Below, in pieces: positions 17,557 to 27,800 of a stretch of 64,000 nt of DNA (positions are counted from its first letter, which is position 1; each line of letters begins with the position of its first letter). The DNA is taken from assembly GCA_964409245.1 (NCBI GenBank), contig CAYPCQ010000015.1:1-64000 (forward strand). The letters are read 5' to 3'. The notes under the pieces are model-generated. The model did no database searches. It saw only the letters and a program-made list of their open reading frames with translations, and was not told the origin of the DNA. A program made the translations under genes and the position numbers. The stretch is from CAIMWS01 sp964409245 (GTDB lineage Bacteria > Verrucomicrobiota > Verrucomicrobiia > Limisphaerales > UBA1319).

Positions 17557-20500
17557 CTACGAACAGCCCAAGCTCTCGCCGCAGTTCAGGCACTTGTAGC
17601 AGGCGCCATTGCGCACGGTGACATGCCCGCAGGCGGGGCACGTGGGCGCGTCCTGCTGGAAATGGGCGATGGTGGCGCTCAAAGTGTGGTAGCCATGGCC
17701 ATTGCCGCCATTGTTCTTCTGGGGGACCGGGCCGGGCACTTTGGCTTTCTCGCCGCCATTGGCCGCCAATTCCGGGCGGTCGGCCAAAGGAAGATCCGGA
17801 ACCGGTCGGTTCACCTTTTTCTCGATCTCCTCCTGGAGGCCGGGAATGGACAGTTCAGCCTGATAGGAGGACTGGGAATTGCTCTCCCGGTAGCCGGGCA
17901 CAAACTGGAGGGCCATCCAGCGGAACACGTAGTCGATGATGGAGGAAGCGTTGCGGATTTCCGGATTGCGCGTGAAACCGGACGGCTCAAAACGCTGGTG
18001 GGCGAACTTGCGCACCAAGGTTTCCATGGGCACCCCGTATTGCAGGGCGATGCTGGTAAGCGTGGCGATGCAATCCATGAGGCCGCCGATGGTGGAGCCT
18101 TCTTTGGCCATGGTGATGAACAATTCGCCGGGCTGGCCATCCTCGAACAGGCCGACCGTCAAATAACCCTCGTGCCCCGCGATATCGAATTTATGGGTGA
18201 CCGCCGTGCGGGTTTCCGGCAGGCGCCGGCGGACAGGTATGCCCACTTTTTCGCGCAGCTTGCCCACGGTTTTCTCCAGCTCCTGGATCTTATCCTGGAG
18301 CGCCTTCAGTTCGCCGCTGGGATCGGTCCCCGGCCCGCTTTCCTGGGTTTTCCTGGTGTTCAGGGGCTGCGAGCGCTTGGATCCATCCCGGTAAATGGCC
18401 ACACATTTCAAGCCCATTTTCCAAGCCTGCACGTAGGCATCCATGATGTCCTCCACGGAACAATCATGGGGCAGGTTGACGGTCTTGGAGATGGCTCCGC
18501 TGATGAACGGCTGGGCGGCGCCCATCATGCGCAGATGGGCCAGGTAATGGATGCTGCGCTGGCCGCGATCCGGCCGGAAGGCACAATCGAAAACCGGCAA
18601 GTGCTCCGGTTTCAGGCCGCTGGCGACCGGCTGGCCATTCTCCACCACGTCCTCGATGGTGTCATATTTGGCAATGTGGCCGGTGATTTTCTGAACGTCC
18701 GCCTCCGAATAGCCGAGCGACTTCAGCGCCTCCGGCACCGTGCGGTTGACAATCTTGAGCATCCCCCCGCCCGCCAGGAGCTTGTATTTGACCAAGGCGA
18801 TGTCCGGCTCGATGCCGGTGGTGTCGCAATCCATCATGAAAGCGATGGTGCCGGTGGGAGCCAGCACGGATACCTGGGCATTGCGGTAACCGTTTTTACG
18901 GCCCAAATCCATGGCCCGGTTCCAGCAAGCCCGGGCTTCGTCCTTGAGATATTCAAATCGCGGCTCGGGATGGATGCCTTCCACGGCCTCGCGATGCATG
19001 CGGATGACGCCCAGCATGGATTCCACATTGTTCTTCAGAACCGGCTTTGAAACACCCCGGCAACGGGAATCGTGGTAGCCTTGGAACGGCGCCATGATGC
19101 CGGACAAAAGGGCGGATTGCTCGTAAGCGGCGCCGGTCAGCATGGCCGTGATGGCGCCGGCCAGCGACCGCCCGGCATCGGAATCGTAGGCGAGGCCATA
19201 GCTCATGATCAACGAACCCAGGTTGGCATAGCCGAGGCCCAAAGTGCGGAACACGTGGGAATTTTCCGCGATTTCCTCCGTCGGGTAGGAGGCGTTATCC
19301 ACGAGGATCTCCTGGGCCGTGATGAAAATCCGGATGGCGGCTTGGAAACGCTCCACCTCGAATATGCCGTCCGCCTTTTTGAACTTCATCAGGTTCAAAG
19401 AAGCGAGATTGCACGCCGTGTTGTCGAGGAACACGTATTCCGAGCAAGGATTGGTGGAGTGGATGGGAGCCGTGCCTTTGCAGGTGTGCCATTTCTGGAT
19501 GGTGCCATCGTATTGCATGCCCGGATCACCGCAGATGTAGGTGCCTTCGGCGATTTTCCGGAGCAGCCTGGCGGCGTCCTTGGTCTCCAGCGGCCGGCCG
19601 GTGGTCACCGAACGGGTCACCCACTCCTGGCCGGCGAGGGCGGCCTGCATGAACTCGTCGCTGGCGCGCACCGAGAGATTCTCGTTCTGATACATGACGC
19701 TGCCGTAAGCATCGCCATTATACGAACCGCTGTAGCCCTGTTCGATCAGCGCCCACGCTTTCTTCTCCTCAATTTGCTTGGCATCGATGAACTCTTCGAT
19801 ATCCCCATGCCAGTCGAACAAGGTGTTCATTTTGGCGGCCCGCCGGGTTTTCCCGCCGGATTTGACCACATTGGCCACCTGGTCGTATACCTTGAGGAAG
19901 GAAAGCGGCCCGCTGGGGTGCCCGCCACCGCTCAACTTCTCCTTGTTGGAGCGGATGGGGGACAAATCGGTGCCCGTGCCCGAGCCGAATTTGAACAGCA
20001 TAGCCTCGCTGTGGGCCAGCCGCATGATGGATTCCATGTTGTCCTCCACCGATTGGATGAAACAGGCGCTGCATTGGGGCTTGATGTACTGCGAGGGAGC
20101 CCGCTCACAGGCTTTCTTATCCCCGTTGAAATACCAATTGCCCAGCGCGGAGGTGTTCCCCACCCCATATTCGTGGTACAAACCCACATTGAACCAAACC
20201 GGGGAATTGAAGGATCCATGCTGGTTGACACAAAGCCAGACCAGCTCGGAATAAAAGACTTCGCCATCCTCCTGGCTGAAATACCCGTCCTGCACCCCCC
20301 AGTCGGCGATGGTCCGGCAGACCCGGTGGATCAGCTGGCGCGCCGAAGTCTCGCGCTCCGGGGTGTTTTGCTCGCCGTAAAAATATTTGGAAACCACCAC
20401 CTTGGAGGCCAGGTAGGACCAACTTTTCGGCACTTCCACATTTTCCTGCTTGAACACCACCTTGCCGCTGTCGTCGGTGATTTCAGCGAGGCGCCGATCC

Positions 20501-20667
20501 CAATCCACTTGCTCAAATGGACTCTGCCTGGCATCGCTGAACACCCGCTGGATTTTCAACGCCTTGGGTTCCAAACGTCCGTTGGAACGTTTTTTGGGAA
20601 CCATGCCCCGGCTTGAGCGCCCCCGGGTGGGAACCGGAATGCTCACATCTTCACGACTATCGATCAT
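17557..20667 (-). CDS. nrdJ: Vitamin B12-dependent (class II) ribonucleoside-diphosphate reductase
   Basis: 1036 residues from ATG 20667 (MIDSREDVSIPVP), chosen because an AAGGG Shine-Dalgarno lies 8 nt upstream; the frame extends 22 codons further without support. Diagnostic stretches: CSACF near residue 200, GSGTGTDLSPIRS, the active-site loop NPCSE near 405, APTGTIAFMMDCD near 600. A C-terminal zinc ribbon (CPACG ... CLNCG) ends the chain, as in the long bacterial NrdJ type whose C-terminal cysteines shuttle electrons. It reduces ribonucleotides using adenosylcobalamin, so no NrdB partner is needed and none is present nearby. A single gene with a 386-bp untranslated upstream region. Confidence 0.95.
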   Translation of the reverse strand: MIDSREDVSIPVPTRGRSSRGMVPKKRSNGRLEPKALKIQRVFSDARQSPFEQVDWDRRLAEITDDSGKVVFKQENVEVPKSWSYLASKVVVSKYFYGEQNTPERETSARQLIHRVCRTIADWGVQDGYFSQEDGEVFYSELVWLCVNQHGSFNSPVWFNVGLYHEYGVGNTSALGNWYFNGDKKACERAPSQYIKPQCSACFIQSVEDNMESIMRLAHSEAMLFKFGSGTGTDLSPIRSNKEKLSGGGHPSGPLSFLKVYDQVANVVKSGGKTRRAAKMNTLFDWHGDIEEFIDAKQIEEKKAWALIEQGYSGSYNGDAYGSVMYQNENLSVRASDEFMQAALAGQEWVTRSVTTGRPLETKDAARLLRKIAEGTYICGDPGMQYDGTIQKWHTCKGTAPIHSTNPCSEYVFLDNTACNLASLNLMKFKKADGIFEVERFQAAIRIFITAQEILVDNASYPTEEIAENSHVFRTLGLGYANLGSLIMSYGLAYDSDAGRSLAGAITAMLTGAAYEQSALLSGIMAPFQGYHDSRCRGVSKPVLKNNVESMLGVIRMHREAVEGIHPEPRFEYLKDEARACWNRAMDLGRKNGYRNAQVSVLAPTGTIAFMMDCDTTGIEPDIALVKYKLLAGGGMLKIVNRTVPEALKSLGYSEADVQKITGHIAKYDTIEDVVENGQPVASGLKPEHLPVFDCAFRPDRGQRSIHYLAHLRMMGAAQPFISGAISKTVNLPHDCSVEDIMDAYVQAWKMGLKCVAIYRDGSKRSQPLNTRKTQESGPGTDPSGELKALQDKIQELEKTVGKLREKVGIPVRRRLPETRTAVTHKFDIAGHEGYLTVGLFEDGQPGELFITMAKEGSTIGGLMDCIATLTSIALQYGVPMETLVRKFAHQRFEPSGFTRNPEIRNASSIIDYVFRWMALQFVPGYRESNSQSSYQAELSIPGLQEEIEKKVNRPVPDLPLADRPELAANGGEKAKVPGPVPQKNNGGNGHGYHTLSATIAHFQQDAPTCPACGHVTVRNGACYKCLNCGESLGCS

Positions 20668-21053
20668 AAACGCACCCTTCAATCTGTAAAAAATCGAAAC
20701 GGATGCACATCGCCTGCCACAGGCAATACCCATCCGTTCAAAAACTCGTCAAAACCGAGGTTGAATCAGGCCAAAACCAAAAATCATCAATTCGACAAAT
20801 AACCCCATTTAGTGGGGCTTTTCCAAAAACATACCACTACCCATTGTGGCAGCAAGAGGATTTTAAAAATTAATTTCAGCCGCCGTTTCTGGTTGGAAAT
20901 CAAGCAGTTCCAGAAGGAAAAAAAGGCGGTCGGATGGGGGGCAAAACCGCCCGCCCCGGCGGGAGAATCGAGGTTACCCACCCATGACACTCGCTATCAG
21001 GGGGTTATAAAAACTTCAAAACCGGCCTGCCCGGCGGCTTAAAATCCGAAGCA
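20668..21053 (-). other. nrdJ upstream region
   Basis: 386 bp with no credible gene. It holds several inverted repeats on the minus strand: GCCTG-TGG-CAGGC at about 20713-20725, CCCCA/TGGGG at about 20803-20818, and a GC-rich hairpin at 20950-20963. No clear B12-box or NrdR-box could be recognised by eye. Confidence 0.4.
20943..20963 (-). terminator. Probable intrinsic terminator after the first NHL-repeat gene
   Basis: On the minus strand CCCGC-cggg-GCGGG is followed shortly by TTTT, about 90 nt after the stop codon at 21054. The T-run is short, so confidence is moderate. Confidence 0.4.
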
Positions 21054-24000
21054 TCACTCCGCCAGGCGGACTCGGTAATACAGCCCGGAATAGGGATTGT
21101 TGTCCACAAATTCCATGCTGCTGCCCGTGCCGATGAGGTTGGAAGCAAGGGGTTTCCAATTGGGATCGCTCAACGAATCGGTGCGCTCAATCACGTAAAC
21201 TTTGCCCTCCACCGAAGGCCAGCGCAGTTTCACCCCCTGGCTGCCGGTGGGCAATTTCGTGCGCAGGGAATGAACCTTCAAGGTGGATTTCCAGTCGGAT
21301 GGGTTGGTGCCAGCCTTGAATTCCGCCCAATTGGGCACTCCATCACCATCGGCATCCGCTTGGGCATCCCCCAGCAAATTGCCAAGGCTGCCAAAGTAAC
21401 GCAGCCGCCAGGCGTCGGGAATGCCATCCTTCCAGGAGGATTTCAAACGGTCACCCAGGGAAACCAATCCCGGGCTGACATCCGTGGGAAACAGGCCCAA
21501 ACCATTGGGGGAACCGGAGAAATACTTGATGGCCACCCGGTAGTTGGCAGCTTCGGAAGCGCTGGCGGGAATGGAGAGCGAGATGGCGCCAATGATCGAG
21601 TCCCCCAACAATCCCGCAATGGAATCGTCCAACCAGACCGCAGCATAATTGCCATGGTTTTTGGACATGCTGTAAGTTGGGTTGCCCAACCCCGGAGAGG
21701 GATTAAAGACGATGGCTTTGGCTAGAGCGGGAGCATTATCGAGCGGCTCGACTTCCAGGTTGAACATGAGTACCTTGAGGGGAAGGCTCCCTTGGATCCG
21801 GGCATGAACAGGCACCAGGATATCCTTGCCGGGCTGGACTTGGAAATCCTCGGCATAAATTTTCACAAAGGGCTCCGCCTGGGGATTGAGCGGTTTACTG
21901 GGCGGCGTGAAGGATGACTTGCGGATGTTTCTGTTTGCGGGACGGGGTTCCATGCGCCCAGCCAGGGGGCTATTAATATAGAACCAAGTGCGCGCTCCAT
22001 TCGCATAGGTCCGGGCGATCCATTTTAAAGAGGGATCCAAGGAACGCCGGAAGGTGACGAATATATCATCAATCGCCAATTGGCCATCGCCAGACACGAT
22101 ATTGTCGATGTTGGCAGCAGGTCCATTAAGAGCACCACTGCCATCGGAGGAATCCATGGCATCGAAGAAGTCACTGTTCAACACCGGTGTGTTCAATCCA
22201 TAAACAGCCGATTGAAAAGTCTCCATGACATCGTTGTTCCGCAAATCCCGATCACCAAAGTCACCCGCATTATACCACCTGAATCCCCGCACATCGCCGA
22301 CAATATAATTGGTGTAAGCAATGGCCAGACTTCTCACTGCCAAAGGTTTATTCGTTCCAGTGTAAGGCGCATCGATATAGGCATCCCTTGAAACCCCATC
22401 CGAAGTCGCGGATGGCAGGCCAATTTTGACCTGGTAGGTCTGCCCTTCCACAGCCGTGAAAGGCACCTTGAATTTGAAAGACCCCACCACAACTTTTTGG
22501 TCTGAAGCACTTAAAAACATCCGGTCCTGGGCGATGGAATAAGTAATCAAGTCTTGTAATTTTGTGTCGTAAAGATTAGTGCTGCCAGCCCGTTCCAGCC
22601 AACCGATGGCCAACAGGTTGCCATTGGATGAGATCAGGGAAGAATACAAACCAGAAGAGCTATTATACATAGCTGGGGGTATGATAAAAAATGTGGATTC
22701 GATCTTTTTGAGCAATAGGGAACTGAAACCTAACAAGTTACTATCGACTGGTGGGGCCCCGTTCAGATTGGTAACCGAAATATTGAATTGCAACGAGTAC
22801 ATTTTCTCCGCAGGCCCCAAAAGAGTCAGCGCTACGGGGGCCATAAAATTCTGGCCTGGCATGCCAACGAATGCGCTGGAAGCCTCGATACCTGGATCGA
22901 AACCCAGGGAAATCTGGTTGGCTTGAATCCGGTTGAAAAAGAAGGTTTTGGGAATTGGATCACTATCAATGAAATTATCCTTGCGCGCTTGGACCCAAAT
23001 CTTGAGGTCGGAGGTAATATTGGTGCTGAGGCTTTCATTATTAATATAGGGGCCGCGAAGCATATCAGCCGGGAATTGGGTGAAAATATTCGTCACCTTA
23101 TTGGCAAAATCCAGTGGCACCGGAACGAAATAAACCTTGGCGCCCAACGTCGAACAATTAAGAGAAAAAGACGCTGCGTTATCCCCTTGGACAATTGGGG
23201 ATGCCACTTGATACTGAATGCGCGCATCCACCAACGGACTCGGCCGCCGGCCATCAGCCTGGCCCACCGCGGTGATGGTCAAGGCCCCATTAGTGGCTTT
23301 GCCTGAATCCACCAGGGAAGCGGGCATGGTACTTGCCTCAGCCCCATCCTCGAAGTAAGGAGCCGGGTAGCCATTGATGCCGACTACCGGCGGTTGACCG
23401 TCGAAAGAATAATAAGCGTCCGTTTTGGCTTCAGCCGAAATGGCAATCACCACTTCATTATTAAATGTTTCCTGGGCAGCCAGAGGGACCAGCTTAAACA
23501 GACTTTTTCCGGAGTCTTTGTCGAAAACAATAGTGACTACTCCAATGATCGGCGCAGAGACTGGCGGCTTGGGTTCGCCAGCCTGAATTTGACGGATCGC
23601 ATGGTTGGCCGAATCCACCACCAGCAACTTTAATTCCCCTGGCAAACTGAGGTCGATGGCATTGATAGGCCCATTAAAACGAGCAATCGTTGGTTTGCCA
23701 TCCACCATGCCTGGCACTCCAGCCAATCCCGCATAGGTGCTCACAGTCCAGACGTTCGATCCGAAAAACGCGCTCAAATCAGGATCCTTGAATACTTTCC
23801 GAATGGTCTGGTTGCCGTAGTCGCAAACCAGCAGCCAGGGATTGGATGGATCATTATTGACCATGGAAAGACCGAATGGGGAATTAAACTTGGCCGCAGT
23901 CCCGAAAAAGTTGTCATTCGCTCCGGGCATTCCAGAGGTGCTGCCAGCCAAATACTCCGGAGTATAAAGGCCATTGGCCAAAACCAGCCTCTTGATGGAA

Positions 24001-24647
24001 TGCGTGCGCGACTCTGATACAAAGATGCTTCCGTCCCGGCCCAAGGCCAGCCCAACCGGCTGTTCCACGGCTGTGGAAATGGTTCGAATAAAATCGGTTC
24101 CGTTTAGGTTATATATCATGCGAACCGCATTGTTCCGGGTATCGGCCACAAAAATATTGGCGCCATCGGTTGCCATCGCCGTCGGATAATTAAAAAAGGC
24201 GCCAAGAGCAGGCCCCTCAGAAACAACATCCGACTTCTCGGGTGTGCCAGCAAAAAGCGAGACTATGGGAATACGGCTATTCTGGCCGGAAATGAACCTC
24301 AGGACATGATTTGCCGAGTCCGCCACCACCAACCCACCACGAAACGAAACAATCCCCTTGGGCGAGGAAAACATGGCCAGCATTCCGGGTCCCTCTGAAT
24401 AACCTTGGACATTCAGCAATCCCGCAATGTCGGTTAAGAGCCCGGTATCAGGCACGTATCGAAAAACACGATGGCTGCCATCCGTTAAAAAATAATTCTG
24501 GTTGGCATCGATGGTGACACCATAGGGTTCAAACAATCCACTGGTGATCAGGGAAACCACATTGGGATCGGCGGCGGCAGCTTTTTGAATCCAAACGGCT
24601 GCGACAAAGGCAACCAGAATTCTCATCGTTTTCATGGTCTTAAGCAT
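21054..24647 (-). CDS. Giant secreted NHL-propeller protein with cohesin-like and dockerin-like modules (paralogue 1)
   Basis: 1197 residues, signal peptide MRILVAFVAAVWIQKAAAAD. Residues ~30-360 are NHL-type propeller blades (GLVVADSANHVLRF, IFVADTRNNAVRMI, IFVSESRTHSIKRL, LLVVDSANHAIRQI). A chitobiase/HEX-C-like linker follows (TDAYYSFDGQPP), then a cohesin-like beta-sandwich. Next is a dockerin-like pair of calcium loops: GDRDLRNNDVMETF near 797 and GDGQLAIDDIFVTF near 850. A second cohesin-like domain, a thrombospondin-3-like loop (DADGDGVPNW, ~1094) and a final beta domain (KVYVIERTDSLSDPNW) complete it. It shares its entire layout with the two genes upstream. Probably a surface or secreted scaffold; function unknown. 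The hairpin at 24758-24785 suggests separate transcription. Confidence 0.75.
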   Translation of the reverse strand: MLKTMKTMRILVAFVAAVWIQKAAAADPNVVSLITSGLFEPYGVTIDANQNYFLTDGSHRVFRYVPDTGLLTDIAGLLNVQGYSEGPGMLAMFSSPKGIVSFRGGLVVADSANHVLRFISGQNSRIPIVSLFAGTPEKSDVVSEGPALGAFFNYPTAMATDGANIFVADTRNNAVRMIYNLNGTDFIRTISTAVEQPVGLALGRDGSIFVSESRTHSIKRLVLANGLYTPEYLAGSTSGMPGANDNFFGTAAKFNSPFGLSMVNNDPSNPWLLVCDYGNQTIRKVFKDPDLSAFFGSNVWTVSTYAGLAGVPGMVDGKPTIARFNGPINAIDLSLPGELKLLVVDSANHAIRQIQAGEPKPPVSAPIIGVVTIVFDKDSGKSLFKLVPLAAQETFNNEVVIAISAEAKTDAYYSFDGQPPVVGINGYPAPYFEDGAEASTMPASLVDSGKATNGALTITAVGQADGRRPSPLVDARIQYQVASPIVQGDNAASFSLNCSTLGAKVYFVPVPLDFANKVTNIFTQFPADMLRGPYINNESLSTNITSDLKIWVQARKDNFIDSDPIPKTFFFNRIQANQISLGFDPGIEASSAFVGMPGQNFMAPVALTLLGPAEKMYSLQFNISVTNLNGAPPVDSNLLGFSSLLLKKIESTFFIIPPAMYNSSSGLYSSLISSNGNLLAIGWLERAGSTNLYDTKLQDLITYSIAQDRMFLSASDQKVVVGSFKFKVPFTAVEGQTYQVKIGLPSATSDGVSRDAYIDAPYTGTNKPLAVRSLAIAYTNYIVGDVRGFRWYNAGDFGDRDLRNNDVMETFQSAVYGLNTPVLNSDFFDAMDSSDGSGALNGPAANIDNIVSGDGQLAIDDIFVTFRRSLDPSLKWIARTYANGARTWFYINSPLAGRMEPRPANRNIRKSSFTPPSKPLNPQAEPFVKIYAEDFQVQPGKDILVPVHARIQGSLPLKVLMFNLEVEPLDNAPALAKAIVFNPSPGLGNPTYSMSKNHGNYAAVWLDDSIAGLLGDSIIGAISLSIPASASEAANYRVAIKYFSGSPNGLGLFPTDVSPGLVSLGDRLKSSWKDGIPDAWRLRYFGSLGNLLGDAQADADGDGVPNWAEFKAGTNPSDWKSTLKVHSLRTKLPTGSQGVKLRWPSVEGKVYVIERTDSLSDPNWKPLASNLIGTGSSMEFVDNNPYSGLYYRVRLAE

Positions 24648-24754
24648 AGCAAGAAATGCGCCTAAATACGTTAAACACTTTACTCCAGGCCCTTAGGCCA
24701 ACTGACTGCAGACTAAGCCATCCACCGGCAGGGAAACAACGACTGACTACATGC

Positions 24755-24785
24755 AAAGGGAGGAAGGCCTGCCAGCCTTCCTCCC
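24755..24785 (-). terminator. Strong hairpin terminator after paralogue 2
   Basis: Perfect 11-bp stem GGGAGGAAGGC/GCCTTCCTCCC with a 6-nt loop, followed on the minus strand by TTTGC. It lies 62 nt after the stop of the gene ending at 24847, and separates that gene from paralogue 1. Confidence 0.6.
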
Positions 24786-24846
24786 GTGTTTCTAAAACCT
24801 GACTGCCGGCCCACTAAAAAACACGCGTGACCGGAAGGGCATGAAT

Positions 24847-27800
24847 TTACGCCTTGCGAATCCGGTAATACACCGTGTTACCGCTGCTCTTGGCGTCGGC
24901 AAACTCCTGGATCAGATCAGCCCCGGTTTGAGCGCTGACTTTTTCCCACTTGAGCAGATCAGTCGAGCGCTCAACGATGTAGTTCTGTCCGTTCTCGGCA
25001 AACCAGCGCATGATGAACTTCCCATCGCTCATCTTGAAGCGCCAGGCAAACTGGGTGGGGTTCATGCCGGACAGGTATTTTTGCAGGTTGGTGAAGCCAT
25101 CATCGGCGGCGCTGACGTTTTCGCCAGCCTTGGGGCTATTGTAGCTGCCGAAGAACCGGGCCTTCCAACCATCGGGGCAAACCCGACCGGTTGAGGGTGC
25201 GGTCCCAACATTCACCCGGCAAGGCATGGCCTCAATATCGAACTGGGCGGTGAAGTCATTGGCCCCATCCGCATTCGCGAAATGGACGGTATAGTATTGG
25301 CCGGATTGAGCGTCGGCTGGAATGGTCATTTGGACATGGCCAATCAACTGGGTGTCTTTGATGTTGAGCGGATTCTGGAAGAAGGACCAGCCAGCCGCGA
25401 CTTCATTTTTGGGCAATCCCTGTACTCCCATGGGGGCGGGCAGATTGGCGTCGGCAACGAATTTGGCAGGCAGTTCCAAATCAGGCGCCCCTGCTTCCGG
25501 AACCACCACAGCCCGGAATTGCAGGCCGCTGATTTTCATGCCAGCAGTGCCGCGGGCAAAAACCGGAACATTGATGGTCGATCCCGGCACCACGTTGCCC
25601 ATGGGCCTGGCTTCAATGGTCCCCTGCACATTCCAACCGGTATTGTTGGGGTCAATAGCCAGCAATTGCGCCACAGAAGAAGGCGTGCCGCTGGTAGTGG
25701 TCTCTGACACTCTTCGCCCACCGATCCCCCAGTGACGCCGCCAGTTGTTGGTGTTATTGCCCAAGCCAAGGCTGCGCGCCAAATCGGCATTCTTATGAAG
25801 GCTCAAGGAGCGGAACAGGATAACCTGCCAGTCGAGGAAACGGATCTGGCCGTCGCCGCCTGCAGTAGTTCCATAATCCAGCGGATAAGCATCCATGGAA
25901 TCAAAGACATCGGAGAAATTGAAAGGAACCCGGACCCCCAAGGATGCGGCGTAAATATTATTGACATCGTTGTTCTGCAATTGGTCATCCCCGTATCCAC
26001 CGGCATTATACCAGCGCTTGGCGGACAGGTCGCAGTCACCAACCATGTAGGAAATATTTTTCACGTCCAGCTTACGCGGGAGATTAGGCTCCATGTTGAC
26101 GGGAGTATGCAGGCCATCGGAGGTGGCGGATGGCGCCAAAATCTTGATTTCATATTGTTTCCCTTCAGTGGCTGTGGGTGGCACAGGCACGGCCACCAAA
26201 GCCACGGTGGCCCAGTCCTGGTTGACATAGAAATTGGCGTTGGTCGAGATGTAGGATATGGCCAAGCCCCGGGTAATCACGCCGGAGGCATCAGCAAACG
26301 AATAAGAGTTGGCATTGTAAGTGGACACCCCGGGATTGGCGTTGCCAGTAAAGGTGATATAGTCATTGGTGGCATTGTAGGACACTGGAACAAAACGGTC
26401 CAATATGGCCGGAGCACCAGCCAAGGGGGTAACCTCCACCCGGAATTGGAGGGACCGCAAACCAATATTATTCAACAACTTGATTTGAATCGGGACCAGC
26501 ACTGTGGCGCCAATACCGCCGACGTAATCCGTTGTGACACCAATCAAACTGGCTTTAATGTCGGTCAGTTTGTAACTCCTTTCGGCAAGTTCGCTGTCCT
26601 GATAACCATTTTTGTAGGCTTGGACCTTCAAGGTAACGGTATCCTGATTCATCTGGATCTTGAACAAGCTGGAATCATCCCAGTCTGACCGGTTTCCGTT
26701 AACTCCATTGGCCGGATTGGAGCTGTCCGAAGTCCTGAATAAAACCGAATTGGTGGTGGTGCTGGTTACCTGGACTGAAGTGGGATCGTCCCCAAGAATG
26801 ATTGGTTTGGCCACCTTGAAAGCCACCTTGGCGGTCGCCAAATCGCTGGAGATGCGCCCATTCGCCCGACTGTAAGCCTTGATATAGAGATTGGTTTTAT
26901 AGGACTCAATGATGGTGAACTTCATCGGATCCGCCTTCATGCCGTCGGAATAATCAACGGCCGATTTGGCGTTGATGGATGAGCGCGGATCAATTGTATC
27001 ATCCGTCGAGATGGTGTAAAGGGTTTCAACCCCGGAAACCTGGGGCATAACGGTGATCGACACATTGTTGAAATACAGCTCATTGGTGACGGGTATCAAC
27101 TTGGTGATCATTTCATTGAATATATTGGAAACCAAAGTAACCTGCCCGATGATCGGGGTGGCGATTTTAGGCTGCGGCGGATATAGGGTCACGTTCTTGA
27201 GAGAACCTTTAAAAAGATCTGAACTAGGATTGAGCAGGTCCGTCAGGTAGAAATTCCCCCAGATGTCTGTCGCCAGGGAAATTGGCTCTCCCAGATTGGC
27301 GCTGGCGGAATTGGCGTAGTTGGTTACCGCAAAAGTGATGCTGTTCGTGGTTGGCAGATAAACGCGCCGAAGGACTTGGTTGCCGGTATCGCACACCAAC
27401 AATCCAACTTTGCCACCGACCCACAACAAGCCCCGAGGTGCGTTGAACAAGGCGTTTGCGCCTTGTGCCGAATCCTTGTTTCCGTAAATGAAGCTATTGC
27501 CACTGCCGGCTATGATGGAAAGGTTGGAGGTGACCAAGCTATATGCCCGGATGGCGTGGTTGCCGGTATCCGCAATAAACACGCGATTGGCATCCGAATC
27601 AAAGGCCACCGCCGTTGGGCGGTAAAGAGCAGCCGAGGCAATCACCGTGGTGACGTTCCCCGCCAAATCTATTTTGCGGATTGCGTTGTTGCCCATGTCC
27701 GCCACGTAGACGGTCCCATTCGTGTCCGCAGCCAATCCGGCAGGAGAGTTAAAACCTGCCGCAGCACCGGCCCCATCCACCGGCCCATTGACAGACTGGT

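Noticed and set aside
17539..19050. Long plus-strand open frames opposite nrdJ (also 19072-20616)
   Set aside because: Antisense to a certain gene with conserved active-site motifs; their composition mirrors the complementary codons.
20668..21053. Cobalamin riboswitch upstream of nrdJ
   Set aside because: The inverted repeats are present but no B12-box consensus was recognised, so it is recorded only as a structured leader.
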